A DNA stretch of 64,000 nt from Podarcis raffonei (taxonomy: Eukaryota > Chordata > Lepidosauria > Squamata > Lacertidae): contig NC_070614.1 of NCBI RefSeq assembly GCF_027172205.1, forward strand, positions 42,709,001-42,773,000. Reading direction: 5' to 3'. Position numbers and translations under genes: made by a program. This document shows positions 12,389 through 26,810 of this stretch, piece by piece; position 1 is the stretch's first letter, and each line of letters starts with the position of its first letter. The notes beneath the pieces are model-generated. The model did no database searches. It was not told where the DNA came from and was given only the letters and a program-made list of their open reading frames with translations.

Positions 12389-12645
12389 TTAATTCTTTCT
12401 TATGATAAGCTGCCCCCTGCTGTTTAACTCTGGCCTCAGCGAAATGATATAACATTTGGGGGGGGGGGGAATGCAGCCCAGTAATCCAAAACTAGAAGTA
12501 ATCCAAAACTTCCAGCCACAGTGGTAGCTATTTATCTACTTGCACTGGAATGCTTTTGAACTGCTAGGTTGGCAGAAGCTGGGACAGAGCAACGGGAGCT
12601 ATAACCTGAACTGCAGTGATCATTACATATGGAAATGGGATATAT
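12389..12645 (-). pseudogene. Shredded type-2 V2R relic: 7TM-exon tail, SINE scrap and half of exon 5
   Basis: From 12389 to about 12498 is the last ~110 bases of a type-2 7TM exon, including the stop and the Pro-Lys-Cys-Tyr region, carrying a G run. From about 12510 to 12600 is a piece of a Sauria SINE. From about 12600 to 12645 is the start of a V2R exon 5 (Ile-Ser-Ile-Cys-Asn-Asp-His-Cys). Its acceptor, AG in the intact orphan copy at 35193, reads AT here. All other exons are gone. This is the residue of the type-2 gene expected between B and C. Confidence 0.8.
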
Positions 12646-13292
12646 ATGTTAGTAAGTGTTAAAGCAGATTTTATACAATCCAAACATAAGTTGTGGAGCT
12701 TTTATTTCATAATTATTTCTCTGCAGTGAAGGAATGGGTTGATACTGTCATATGGAAATAATATGAATTCTTGAGTGTACATCATATTTATGTGGTGAAC
12801 ATCCCTATAACTGGAATCCTTCACCCACATTAAGAAAGGAAGAGACAAAATAGACATTATGACAGTGTCCCTTGAATTCTGTACGTTTGTCTTCAGCATT
12901 CTAACATCCACTTCAAAATCAGGAGACAATGTGACTTTTTGAACATTGAGGAATTATTCAATATATCCCAAAATGAGGCAGGATGATGGTTCTTCTACTC
13001 ATAAGTCTCTTAACTTTGTCAGGATTCCCGGGAGCTGACAGCTTCCTGGTTCCCCAACTCAGAAAATTGCTTTTTCAGAGCATCAGGGGTTAATCCGCTG
13101 TTCACTCTTTTTTCCATAGTGAATTCAATAGTCAATATCTATGATTGCCTAACATCAATCACCACAAGGAAAATCTAGAAAAAACATCTAGAAAAAATTA
13201 TGTAAGGCAGCAGCTGAACACATGTTTGCAAATATTCTACTGCACACAAAGAAAAAAGCACAAGATACAGCAAAGGACAGGTTATTATTTAT
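12646..13292. other. 3' flank of gene C, shared with gene E
   Basis: This block matches 35194-35882 along most of its length, so both copies come from one duplicated unit that already contained an exon 5 relic joined to the gene's 3' flank. The last part (about 12990-13290) also resembles the gene B 3' flank near 3110-3490. No coding gene. Confidence 0.6.
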
Positions 13293-16200
13293 TTACTTTT
13301 TCTTCCTTATTAGCTGTTCTCTATTGTTCAGCTCAGGCCTAAGAATTATTATGTAACATTTTGGGGAAAAGATGAAGCCCAGCAACCCAACACCAGAGGC
13401 TAAGATGGAGAAGATCTCCACAGCCACCATATATTTTCCCTTGGTGCTCAGATAGGAAGGGATAAAGGACAGCCAAACACTGCAGAAGACCAACATGCTG
13501 AAAGTGATAAACTTGGCTTCATTGAAACTGTCTGGTAATTTCCTGGCAAGGAAAGCCATAACAAAACTCACAGTTGCCAGGCAGCTCATGTAGATGAGGA
13601 CACAATAAAACATGGCCACACTCCCCTCATTACATTCTAGTATAATTTCTTCCATCACAGAGTGCATGTCCACATCTGGGTATGGGGGAGAGGTTGCCAG
13701 CCACACAGTACATATGCCTGCTTGAACAATGGAGCAGGAAAGGAGAATGGAGTGGCCTAGTGCTTTCCCCACCCATTTCCTCATCCTGGATTCTGGTTTT
13801 GTAGACATGAAGGCCAAAACCACCGTGAAGGTTTTTGCCAGGACGCATGAAACAGCAGTTGAGAAGATGATGCCAAAAGCTGTTTGTCGGAGGAGGCACG
13901 TGACCTTCTCAGGTCGGCCAATGAAGAGCAATGCACACAGGAAGCAGAGCAGGAGAGAGATGAGGAGAGCGTAGGTGAGGTTTCGGTTGTTTGCAATGAC
14001 AATGGGTGTGTCGTGGTGTTTTATAAATGTACCTAGTACTAGAGCAGTGATCAAGGAAAGGGAAAGAGAGAAACAGGCTAAACTGATGCCCAAAGGTTCT
14101 TCATAAGACAAAAAGCTGATATCCTTGGATAGACATCCATCACGGTTCTTGCTTGGATATTCTTTTTCTGGGCATTTATAACAGTCATTCATATCTGGAA
14201 AAAAATAAGGAAATGACCTTTAGTTCATATCACGTCAGCTTCCTGAAATGTTGACTTTCTGTCTGAGAAGAAAAGAGCTCTGCTCAAATTAAAACACATT
14301 TAATACTGCCTGATGCTCTGTAATGTGGTATTGTTGCATTTAATCGGTTCAGAGATATTGGTCTGTAAATTGCAGAGCCAGGGCCATTCCTCCTCATGAT
14401 TTTGGAATGTATCATTACACTAGCCTGGGTGTAGCCTGTGTAAGTCAAAAGGAATGAAAAGCCCCTTCTAGATTTGATTTGAACCACATACCATCCAACT
14501 ACTTTCAATGCATTGTCATTCTCATTTGATTAGCATATTTAGACTATCTGAAGGGCAATGATCACAAAGATGCAGGATCTCACACACAGTAGATCATCTC
14601 TTGTTTTGAAAATTAAATCAGCCGTCCTTACAGCAGCTTTCAATGCTTAGTACTGAGCCTGGATCTATTTAACTATTTATTTCTCTTACCATCCTGGTTT
14701 GCAATCTTCCCCTCAGCACATGGGATGCAATCGTAGCAGCAAGGTGGCTGTCCCTCCTTCACTTTCTTGCTGGATCCTGGTAGACATCTCTCAGTACAGA
14801 CAGAAAGAGGCTGAATCTAATCCATAAATGAATGAGCAGAAGGTTCATCAAGAGACTAATGAGTTTGGAACCTTTTATGTTCTTGGACCTTTCCCTATGC
14901 TACTAAACTGACGCAGCCTTTCAGTAATGTGTAATGCCTATACGAAGAGCCATTGCTTTTTTTCTTATTATTAGTAGTAATGTTTGAAATTATGTTATAT
15001 TCCCTCTATATTGCTCTAGGATGTGCGGTGCCCCATCTGTTCTGCAAAGATTGCTTTGTCCATTAAGGTACACTTTGAAGTTATTCTAGTTTCCCTGTTA
15101 ATTTTGTTATAATTGTTACTTTTGAGTATCTTGGCCACTTGGTAGACAGCTCTAGAACTGATTTTGGTGCCGGTGAGTACATCTATTCTTGGACCCATCA
15201 GATGCTGCCTGGAGAAGAGTTCCGAAAATGCTACCCAGAGTGGCTGGAAAACCCCACTAAGATTGGGGGTGGTATTATAGTTGGTGTTGTTTTTAATTTT
15301 TGAGGAACACAATCTTCGTGAATTCCAATACAAAAATATTCTGGACTAATACATGAATTGGAAGGAAGCTATCAAAGCCCTAAGGCACTCCTTGGTATGC
15401 TGCAACACAATTCTGAGCATGTTAAGAAAAGAAAAAATGCTTTTGAATACATATTTTGAGATAACTCTTTTTAAAAGGCCGATCCCTTTCTAATGCTCTA
15501 TCTTCTTGCTCTTCACAACTTTTGCTCTCATGTCGCTCCCTCACTCTCTCATTCTCCACCACTTCTCCTCCTTCCACCTCTTCCACTGGCACCCTGAGAA
15601 GATGTGTGTTCTCCTGCACCTGCTGCTATCTGTTCTCAGTTTCTTCCTCTGGTATTATTATGCATACTTTCCCCAACTTTCTAGCAGGAAAGACAATGTC
15701 CTGGGGATTATAAATTCATACATCATTTTTCACTCAGTCAGAAATCAGTATTTAATAAGTGTAAAGCAATCCCAATTTCTTTGGTTTATTTTACAGTAGT
15801 TTTATTTTATACTTAGGATTCTGGTTGAAGTCCTGCAGTGGGGGGGGGGGGGGATAATCCATTTAATGAGTCCAACTTACCACTTGTGTGCACTTTTTGA
15901 TGTAAAGTTGCTTGAAGGTGAAAATTATCGTGAAGATGATAGCTTCATGGTATCTGAGCATGTATACCCACTTGTGATGAGGAAATGAACCCAGAGGCTC
16001 TATTTGACTGATAGAAAACCTTCCCTCCTGTCTCCAGGCCTTTTCATAGAAAAATTTGACCTGGACCTAATGACCCACATTCAGATGATGAATTGTGTGA
16101 TGCAAAAACCACATTTGCTTGGATGTCGCTTGCAGTGGGGTCTGTGAATGCTTGGGATTACGGTGAGAAAACCTAGCTTTTCTTATTTTCATCTGAACTA

Positions 16201-19200
16201 GGATCCTCCTAAAGTCTGTTCACACTGTTAGACTTGCTTAACTGTATTTTGTAGTAAAATGGTTCTTCTGTTTTGTAACCCCCTTAATAAAATATTTGCC
16301 TTTATTCCTTGTGTGGCTTCTAGCAGTAAGCTTTCGGCTCTTAATCTGGTACCTTGATGCTTTGGTCATACACCACTCCTCAACAGCAGCTCAGAAAAGA
16401 GTGAGAAAACATGCTGGTGGATAATGATTGCTTATTCAAAACTGACTCTCTTTTGAATTAGCAAACAATGCAACTCTACCTGGTTAAACCAACTGTGCCA
16501 TGTGATGGCATCTTCATCAAGGAGTAATGATTGGTCTGGAGGAGCCTGTGGATCTATCCTCCCAACTCTCATTCTGTGCAAACTTTGGTTGGCGAATATA
16601 ATCCAATTGACAATATCCAAGCTAGATGCTGCCTCTCCATTCTGGTTGATGAAGACCACATCTCCTGCTGTATTGTTAAACGATTTACTTCTCAGAAAGT
16701 GATGGAGCTAGATTGAAAGCAGAAAAGGCAATTGTTTGGAAAAGACTGCAGTCTAATGCAGGGCGGAGAAATTTTTTTTCCTGTTGGAAGAACCTACAGG
16801 AAATGGTGGGGGTGATTCTGTCAACTGTCAGTAGATTCAGGTCCAAGCATGGAGAGAGTCAACCAATTTTCTTTCACACACATGCATCTCTCTCAGTCTT
16901 CCTTACAATCCTCAGAGTGTCCACAAGTTAAATAGGTGTAGGTAGCGAGGTTCCCCCCCTCTCCCTCCATCCCTCTCCCTGAACATCACATAAGACACTG
17001 CAGTGGTGTGCTACCACCAGCTCTAATGAAGGATTTGTTTGATATGGGATAGAGGGGATGATGAAAATCTCTCTCAACCGTTACCACAGCTTCCTATCTA
17101 TGAATGGCATGGGATTTCATTAAGCTGCAAAGCTTCTCTCATACAAATGCTTTATGCTCAAACACAGGGCAGTACCTGCTCAAAGAAGGACACAACCATC
17201 ATTTCACTTCCCTATAGGGTCTACTGCCAATTGCAAGCAGCACAATATCACCAACTCTGTCTGCAGAATTATAAATTTTGGGTTTTGCCAGTTGAGGATG
17301 TTCAGCCTTTACCTGCCAAAACTGTGGATTTGGATTCTTCCCTCTCCCTCTGTACACCATTCCTCTGTGCCTGAGTCTGGATGTGGACATGGCATGTAAG
17401 GCATGGGCCATGGCGTAGACAGCACTATGGATGCTATAACTGTGGCCTGTCATGCTCATTTCAAAAAGGGATCCAGGAAGGCTCTCCAGCTTCTCTTCTC
17501 CGGTGCAAATATTCCCCTCCACCTTGTCTGCAGTGATATCTGGGAATACACATTCAAAGGTCTGTTGCCAGAAGTCCCTGATAAAACCGTCCCCATCTGT
17601 GCTGGAAGGGTTTCTGTGCAGAACATACTGATAAAATCCTGGTGGGTTTCTAAAGTGAATTTCAAAGGCTATAGCGCCACTGAATATTCCCGAATCCCAG
17701 TACCTTTGAAAGACAAATGAAGCGAACTCAACCTGGGCTGTTATTATCCATACTTTACTTTTTACATTATTTTTTATGTCATCATGTTCTGAAATGTATG
17801 GAAGCCATCTAAAAGTTGCCATGGAATAAGATTCTCCAGAGGCAACCACTACATTAGCTTTGCTACTAAAAATTTTCTGGCTTATTATTGCCCCCTGACG
17901 TAGCATGTCATCAACTTCAGAAATAAAACTAAAATTGGGGATCCTTCCTAGGAATGCAAAGCAGACACCACTCTTGGTAAACATTGGGGAAATGGTTTGC
18001 ACAAATCTTTCTCCATTGTCATTGTCTGTTGCAATGACTCCAATCCACGTCCACCTGAAATGCAGAAGCAAAGAGAGAATTCCCTCATACTGAAGGGCTT
18101 CTGAGGCTGCCATCTGGTAGAAGGGAAGCCCTGGGCTTTTATCATTCATCACCGGAGCAGAGCCATAAATGAGCTAAAGAGGGAATGGAGGAAGAGATAA
18201 GACACTGTAATATTTGCATTTTTCCTTCAAACTATTAATATACATTTTGTGGTGAATCCTGTTAGTCAGACATGCCCTTTGTCACTCACCAGGGGTTGCA
18301 TGCCCTCTCTCATTTATACAAATGACACAGGTGCAGATTGGGTGAAAATTGGAATCTTCTCCAATTCCTGCTTGTTAAGCATTTGTTCTGTTGAGCAGAA
18401 AGGAACAATGCTCCTATTATATCTTTATTTTTATAAAGCTTATTCATGCTTTACGAAGGATAAAACTGATTGAAGGGACACACCATGCCCTAAAGAGAGG
18501 ATTGCCTAGCACTGCTTTAGATATTATTTATTGCAGCCACGTCAGAATTGCAACTTGGGTCGGAATTGCAACATTTCTTTTGTGTAGCTTCTGTCATCTT
18601 CACAATGCACATATCCCAGCACAAAGCAGAACTGCCATTTCTGCCTCCTCTTTTTAAACTTCTTAGACATCATATGAACATTTATTTCACATTGGAGCCA
18701 GCTGCTCAGTACTATTACTATTCTCCTGCATAACTGGATTATATCTGCAATTTTCATACCTCCAGAGTATGTTTAATTTGAAAGCCCTTTCCCCCTAAAC
18801 ATTAACATATGGTGTTATGGCTGGTGATGAAGAAACCCATTCTCCCATCATTGGCCTTTGGGATGTCCTTGAGGTGTGTGTTAGAGATTGGGGGTGTGGC
18901 ATATTTTTTTCTGGTATTGCAGCCATTCTTATTTAGGTTACTTTATTTTATTTTAACTCTGTATCTCCTTTATTTTTCAATGATCTGAAGCTGGTGTACA
19001 TGGTTCTGCTCCCCATTTTCTCCTCACCCTGAAATGTTGCTGTGAATTCAGCCTCTTTCTTTATGTAAGCTGATAGAGGTATTGTACATAGGTGTCCTAC
19101 CTGTGGAATCTTATAGATATCCAAAACTGTTGCCACATAAAAGGAGATTTCAGAATCAAGTCCCCCAATGACCCCTGCCAGATTATTTTCAACATCACAT

Positions 19201-20752
19201 ATATAATTAGGAACAAATTTCTTTTCCATGGATAAAAGTACCAGTGTGGCAAGATATGTGCTCCTTGCATTGGAATAGCTGTCATATAAGTGAAAGCCCA
19301 AGGTGATATTGGGTAGGATGTGAGGGTCTTCGTTGATCTCCTTGACTGCAAATGCCAAGGACACGATGTGCTGGTAAACCTTAGGCACCACCCTAGAATG
19401 AGAGTTGCAAACAGTATCATAAGGAACTGATATATCCTTTTACATATCAACACAGTAGTTAATCATATCAAGTTCAGTGGAGTTAACTCCCAGTCCAGTG
19501 TATTGCTGAACAGTTCTTATAACAAGCTAGTTTTTCTTGATGTTTGCACAGAATCTCTTTTCTTGCAACTTGAATACATTGGGTTGGGTTCTACCCTCTG
19601 GAGCAAGAGAAAACAAGCTTGCTCTACCTTCTTGGTGACAGCCCTTGAGATACTTGAAAATGGCTATCACAACTGAACACAATCCGCCAGGTGAGGTCTG
19701 AGCAAGGCAAAAGAGAGCTGCTCTATGATTTCTTTTGACTGGGGCACTATACTTCTGTTGATGCATACTCCTTGATGCTTTTCACATGTTATCCTTGATC
19801 CTTTTCACATGTTATACTGGCATGCCAGGTGTTCCCCATTTTAGATTTGTGCAGCTGGTATTTCCTGCCTAAGTGCAGAAACGGACATTTGTCCCTATTG
19901 AAATTCATTTTGCTCATTTTGTCCCAGTTCTCCAATCTTAAGGCCAATGATATCTAGACCAGGGGTTGCTAATGTGGTGCCCATAGGAAACGTAGAACCC
20001 CTGAGCTCTTTCTCTGACACATCTAGGACTTTCCCCTGAGCTCTCTCCTGTTAGACCCCTTTCTTATTCATGAGGAAGTGACGGTGGTTGTAATTCACAG
20101 AATTCTATTCTTCATAATATATACCTTCAATGTGAAACAAACTTTAGCCTGAGTCAGAAAATGAAACGATATGAGCATTCAGGTTCCGTACAGGTGTTGC
20201 TGCTTTTTTAAATTCATTCTTACTAACACGTGTGTTCAAACCAAGTCTATCAAAACCAAGGCTGTTCAAAAGGGATATCCCAAACATACAAATATATATA
20301 CATTTCAATACAGTTGTATCCATTTCCCTATCGAGAAATGGGAGCTTCTAGACTATTCTCTTAATTCAGAAGACATTCCTATGTATTTTTACATCAGCAT
20401 ATGTCCCACTGAAATCAAAAGTGGTTATCCCTAGGTCAATGGGTAGAGGTTTGCAGCCTCAGTCATTATTCTGAGACTGCAACTCTAGGTTTGATCATTC
20501 CTGTGCTGTAATAAATGAGTGGCTTAGTTCTTACACAAGCTTTTCAGGCAGCGCTGGTGGGGGTTCCTCAGTGAATGTTGCTGGAGAGGACATGATGCCA
20601 CCATGGTAAACAATGCCACCAATGAGGAACTCTCCTGGCTGATGATACGTGTGAAGTGGACGGTGTGGACCTTGGAGCCTGCATTTTGCTAGGTGAGCCT
20701 GACATACTTTGTAAGAAAACAGTTCCAGCAGCAAGACCACTAAAACCGCCAT
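13293..20752 (-). CDS. V2R gene C (type 1), six exons, open reading frame complete (875 aa)
   Basis: Vomeronasal type-2 receptor, expected on vomeronasal sensory neurons as a G-protein-coupled receptor for peptide-like cues. Exons (minus): 20535-20752, 19101-19392, 17313-18173, 16480-16707, 14690-14816, 13293-14194. Lengths 218, 292, 861, 228, 127 and 902 sum to 876 codons with stop, no internal stop and consistent phases. Residues 1-19 are a signal peptide, about 20-533 the Venus-flytrap domain, 534-609 the cysteine-rich linker (Cys-Thr-Glu-Arg-Cys, Cys-Cys-Tyr-Asp-Cys), and about 610-850 the seven helices. The helices include the family C signatures [21 protein letters not shown] and [14 protein letters not shown]. 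The start at 20752 was chosen because it aligns with B and E and leads straight into the signal peptide. An in-frame ATG at 20893 would add 47 unlikely residues. This is the only fully open type-1 copy here. Confidence 0.9.
19440..19766 (-). mobile_element. CR1 LINE fragment in gene C intron 1
   Basis: Same CR1 tail as in genes B and E ([27 protein letters not shown]), at the same distance upstream of exon 2. Relative to B it has lost an internal stretch of roughly 160 bases. Confidence 0.75.
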
Positions 20753-21375
20753 TCTCAATACAAAGGCAACTGTTTGTTCTACGCAGAAAAAACGTTTTAT
20801 CTTCTCCAAGATAAATATGGTCTCATTTAAATGTAGTTTATTTTCTTGAGAAGACACAATCTGGGAGTATCTAAAATGTGACTTGTGGATCACAAGTCTG
20901 TTTAATTCTAATTAATTTTAGTATACGTTGCATTAGGTTTGCCAGTGGCCACTGTACCTGTAAGTCCACAGGGGTTTTTGAGAAACAGAAGCTCAAATTA
21001 TAGCCCTGTTAATCATCATATGTAGTTAATCATTCAATGCTAAGGAATCCCGCTGGAATTGCTGAAAAAAATGTTTTTGTCACATATTCAGAAATGTAAT
21101 TTTAATTTCCCTTTCATTAGTTAATAAGGGATCAGTGGTGTATTGATGAAGTTAGAAGTTAGAACCTCATTAAAGAAGACCTTGTAATCAATGTTGTTTC
21201 CAAAATGTGTAGTCAGCATCCTGGAATTAGGGTCCCTTCCAGCTCTATGAGTCTAGGATACATGAACCACTGCTTCCCTTAATCAGAGTACTTTGTCAGG
21301 GGAAAGTCCAGGGAGAACAGCTACATGGGCTGTTGGCTTTGGGGAACAGTTTTGTGAAATCGACTTGTTCATGCT
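20753..21375. other. Spacer between gene C exon 1 and gene D 7TM exon
   Basis: Contains the gene C 5' flank and gene D 3' flank. It is related to 11507-12388 and 43699-44576 but shorter. No separate gene or repeat recognised. Confidence 0.5.
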
Positions 21376-24300
21376 TTAATTCTTTCTTATAATAAGCTTT
21401 CCCCTGCTGTTTAACTCGGGCCTCACCAAAACAATATAACATTTGGGGAAGAAGATGCAGCCCAGTAATCCAAAACTAGAGGCCAAAATAGAAAAGATCT
21501 CCACAGCCACCATGTACTTTCCCTTGGTACTCAGGTAGGTAGGAACAAAGGACAGCCACACACTGCAAAAGACCAACATGCTGAAAGTGATAAACTTGGC
21601 TTCATTAAATCTGTCTGGTAACTTCCTAGCTAGGAAAGCCACAGTGAAACTGACCATGGCCAGCATTCCCATGAAGCCTAGGACACAGTAGAACATGGTG
21701 ACTGATCCTTCGTTACATTCCAGTACAATTTCTTTAGTCACTGAGTGCTTGTCTAAATCAGGGAGTGGGGGAGCAACTATCAGCCAGGCACTACAAATCA
21801 TCATTTGAATGAGGAAACTGAAAAGAACAATGGAGATGGCCAGATTTCCCCCCATCCATCTCCTCATTCTGGAGCCTGGCTTGGTAGCCATGAAAGCTAG
21901 AACCACTATAGTTGTTTTTGCTAAGATGCAAGACACTGCTACTGAGAAGATCACTGCAAAAGCAGTTTGTCGAAGGAGACAGGTTATTTTTGAGGGCTGG
22001 CCAATGAATAGCAAAGGACAAAGGAAGGAGAGAATGAGGGCTAGGAGGAGAACATAGGTGAGGGTCCGATTGTTGGCTTTGACTATGGGAGTGTCTTTGT
22101 GCTTGATGAAGATCCTAAGCACAAAACCTGTAATGAAAGTCAATAAAAGAGCAAAAGTGACCAAACTGATTCCCAGAGGTTCATCATAAGACAGGAAGCT
22201 AATATCTTTTGGAAGACATATATCCTGGCCAATGTTTGGGTACTGATCTTCCGGACACTGAAAACAGTCATCCATGTCTGAAAATAAAACAAAAACATGT
22301 TTACTGAATATGTTTAGAGTCTAGTGGTGGTAAGGGGAAAGGCTTCTTTGTTTTATATCCCACTTCTTTACTCGACTCTTCAAAGCAGTCAACAACATTT
22401 AGAAAACACAGCAGATCACAAAGCAAAACTACCAGCCCCTTGAAACAGCAGCAGGCATCAGATATTTCTTTCTTCAGTTAGCCCTGTCTTTAGCCAACTG
22501 AACCAGGCCCTGATGTGGTCTTTGCTTGTCTCTTTTGCTCTGTTATTCCTTCGCACAAGGCAAGTATCTGTTGGCTCATGTAGACTAGTCCACATTTCCC
22601 CCTCAAATCTCTCATTCAGTGTCATATTTGTGGAAATAATGCAGATAGCTGCACACTTCATAAACTACTTCAATATTTTGGTGGAATGCAATTAAATCTC
22701 AGCAGACTACTGACCCTCCAAGTGTATGTATTTTCCAGGGATTTCCCCACTTTACAGAAGCTGTATCAGTTTCTGATTTGATCTCTGAATGTCCCACTTT
22801 TCCTTAGGATGTCCCTATTTTCATAGGAAAAATGTTGGAGGGTATGGTGGGATGTCCCTTTTTACTTCAGAGTAATGTTGAAGGGTATGGAGTTATCCGA
22901 CACCCGAGCCTTCTGAAGGCAGCCCTAAATAGGGAAGATTTTTTTTAATGTCTAATATTTTATTATGTTTTATATATATTGGAAGCTGCACAGAGTGGCA
23001 ACCGAGTCAGATGGATGGGGTATAAATAGTAAAGTTATTGTTATTACTATTATGGAATAGGACATCCCTATTTTGATTAGAGAAATGTTGGAGGGTATGA
23101 GACTAAAATTGGTGGTTCTACCCTTTCTGAACTGCAGCTTATTTTAAGGGTGAATCTCTGTGCATGATGAAGGTGAATAGAGGAAAGTTTTTGACAAGAA
23201 AGTACTGGCTCATGGTTTAAGCAGACCAGTGTTTGGTAAGGCTTTAGCTGAGCTGAGAGCATATACAGATTAAAGAAAATACAAGACTCATTAGCAGCCC
23301 AGAGTGACCTTCTTGAACGCTTGTATACCCTAGGGAGGGTTAAAATAATTTTTGAAATAGGTAGCATACATACATCTCTATATAACATTTTAAAACTTTT
23401 CTTACCTTTCTGGTTAGAGATCTTTCCTTCTGGACATGGAATGCAATCATAGCAACAAAATGGTTTCCCTTCCTTCTTGGTCCTACTATAACCTGATCCG
23501 CAATGATCATTACATATAGAAATGGGCGAGGTCTGTCCATAAATATTAGAACATAATGTTTTAGGTAATATCATGAACATTAGAGAGTATTGTGAATGCA
23601 GTGGACTTTTAGAACCTCCATCATGACTTGAGTCCTTGGCTCACATTATGGTATGGTTTATTTATAAAACACTTTTTAGATCAAAGGCCACCAAACCAGT
23701 GAGCAACATAAATACAGCCATATATATGTCATTAAATCAAATAATAAATAGTCATTAAAATCTATAACACATTTTAAAACAAACCAAAGGAATGTACATC
23801 AAACAAAAGTGGTGGTATTAATTGTCATCAATTGCATCTTCACCAATCAATAGTAACTATAAAATGAGGATGTTTGACATGCCCCTGTGGGGAAGAGGAC
23901 ATATTTTGGGAGCTGTCACAGAGAGCATCAATTCCCAGAGTGCCATCCCCCAGGTTTCTTAGGGTGGCAGAAGTACCAAGAGGGACCTTTTGCTTATCTT
24001 TATACCCAAAAGAGTACTTATGGAAAGAGACAGGCCTTCAGATATGTAGGGCCTCAATAACCTCATAAATAAATACATTATTTTTTTATTTATTAGATTA
24101 TTGAGGCCCGACATAAATTATAGATTCCGTCAGGCCTTGCGGGATCTTGCTCCCCCTGGCGACTCATTGACTGAGCTTGTTGAGGGCTGGAATATCCAGC
24201 TCCTAGCAGCCATTGATGAGATCGCACCTAGGCGCCCTCTGCGACCCCGCAGAAACTGGGCTCCCTGGTTTACCGAGGAGCTTCGGAAAATGAAGCGGGA

Positions 24301-26398
24301 CCTCAGACGGCTAGAGCGAGTATGGCGGGGTGCCCGTGATGGAGCCTCAAGAACATCTTATAGGGTTTTTATGAAAACCTACGAGATGGCAGTGAAGGCC
24401 GCTAAGAAGTCCTACTTCTCGGCCCCCATTGCCTCCGCTAGCTCTCGCCCGGCGCAATTATTTAGTATAATTAGGTCTTTAACGTCCCTTGAAGGAAAGC
24501 CAAATTTAAATAACAATATGACACACAGCTGTGAGGCATTTGTGAGCTTTTTTGCGGAGAAGGTCCTGTTGCTCCGCCATGACCTCCCTGCCAATTTGGA
24601 TACAATAAAGGAACTGGAGGCCCCTCGACTGTCCTCGGGTCCAGTATTGGACCACTTTGACCGGATATCCCCAGCCGATGTGGACAGACTCCTCCAAGCT
24701 GGAAAGCCCACCACATGTTTTCTTGACCCGTGCCTGTCTTGGCTGATTAGAGCGTGTCCAGACGAGGTGCGGGCCCCCCTGGGTGATATCATCAATTTGT
24801 CCCTTGGCACCGGGATATTCCCAGGGGAACTGAAGGAGGCAGTGGTGCGTCCGCTCTTAAAGAAAACATCATTAGATCCCTTAGATCTATCCAATTACCG
24901 CCCGGTTTCGAATCTTCCATTCCTGGGTAAGGTGATTGAGAGAGTGGTTGCTGAACAGCTTGGTAGGTTTCTGGATGAAACATCGGCTCTCGATCCATTC
25001 CAGTCCGGCTTCCGCGCTGGTCATGGGACCGAGATGGCTCTGGACGCCCTAACAGATGATCTCCGCAGGCAGCTGGATCGAGGCGGGTCGGGGCTGCTGA
25101 TTCTTCTAGACCTGTCAGCAGCCTTCGACATGGTCGATCACGAACTCCTGGACCACCGTCTTGCCGACGTGGGGATCCAGGGCACAGTCCTTCAATGGCT
25201 GCGCTCGTTTCTCTCTGGTCGGGGACAGAGGGTGGCGCTTGGGGGGGAATTGTCATCGCGCCACTCCTTGGTGTGTGGAGTGCCTCAGGGTGCGATTCTC
25301 TCCCCGATGCTTTTTTACATCTTTATGCGCCCCCTCGCCCAGCTTGTCCGGAGTTTTGGGCTGGGTTGCCATCAGTATGCCGAAGACACCCAACTCTATC
25401 TGTTGATGGATGGCCATCCTGACTCGGCCCCAGACACACTGACCAGATGTCTGGAAGCTGTGGCTGGATGGTTACGTGGGAGCCGGTTGAAGTTAAATCC
25501 TTCGAAGACAGAGATCCTCTGGCTGGGACGGAGCGATATGGGATTGAGGGGGCAACTCCCATCTCTTGCGGGGGTGCAATTAGTGCCAGCACTGTCCGTT
25601 AAGAGTTTGGGTGTAATCTTCGATACCTCCCTCTCTATGGAGGCGCAGATTACAGCTTTAACAAAGGCGGCATTTTTTCATCTCCGCCAAGCTAAGCAGT
25701 TGGCTCCTTATCTCTCTCGCCCTGACCTAGCCACTGTGATCCATGCGACGGTCACCTCCAGACTGGATTATTGTAACTCGCTCTACGTGGGGCTGCCCTT
25801 GAGACTGACCCAGAAACTCCAGCGGGTGCAGAATGCCGCGGCGAGACTCTTTATGGGGTCTTCGCTGCGAAATCATATTCATCCGGTACTATACCAGCTG
25901 CACTGGCTCCCGGTGGAGTACAGGATCAGGTTTAAGGTGCTGGTTTTAACCTTTAAAGCCCTATACGGCCTAGGACCCTTGTACCTATGGGACCGCCTCT
26001 CCTGGTATGTCCCACAGAGAAATTTATGGTCTGCAAATAAAAACATCCTGAAGATCCCAGGCCACAGAGAGGTTAGGCTGGCCTCAACTAGAGCCAGGGC
26101 TTTCTCGGCCGCGGCTCCAATCTGGTGGAACGCTCTGTCACAAGAGACTAGGGCCCTGTGGGACCTGACATCTTTCCACAGGGCCTGCAAGACAGAGCTG
26201 TTCCACCAGGCCTTTGGTCAGGGCGCAGCCTGACCCCCTCCTCTGGCAATCTGCACAGAATTTTGCTTAATGGTTGCCATCAATTTGATTTTAATTTGAT
26301 TTTAATTAATTTTATAATGAATGTTTTTAGAATGTTGGATTATTTTGATTGTTGTTAGCCGCCCTGAGCCTAGCTTTGGCTGGGGAGGGCGGGATATA

Positions 26399-26455
<57 letters not shown>

Positions 26456-26771
26456 TTCTTTATTGATAAATTTATTTACCACCTTTCAGTAAAAGGTCAA
26501 AAAATGGTAAACAATACAAAACAGCAACTGCGCAACACAAACACTTAAAACAATTATTTTAATCAAATTCAAAACAAAAGTAAATGTCCATTGTAAGAAG
26601 TGTGCCGTCACCTGTTCCATTTATACTTCTACAGCCAACACTCAGCTTATTAGGGGTTTAAATTCCAGGGATAGTTTGTAAAGCTAAAGTTGCATATAAT
26701 CAGGACACATTGGATTCAATGGTGGGTGTGATGGCCAAAGTCTCTCCCCCCCACCCGACTTCCACCCCCCT

Positions 26772-26810
<39 letters not shown>

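Noticed and set aside
20753-20893. Longer start of gene C at 20893
   Set aside because: It adds 47 residues with no signal-peptide character and has no counterpart in B or E; the start at 20752 aligns with both.
26321-26548. Poly-Asn frame
   Set aside because: Translation of the (AAT)n tail of the L2 element.
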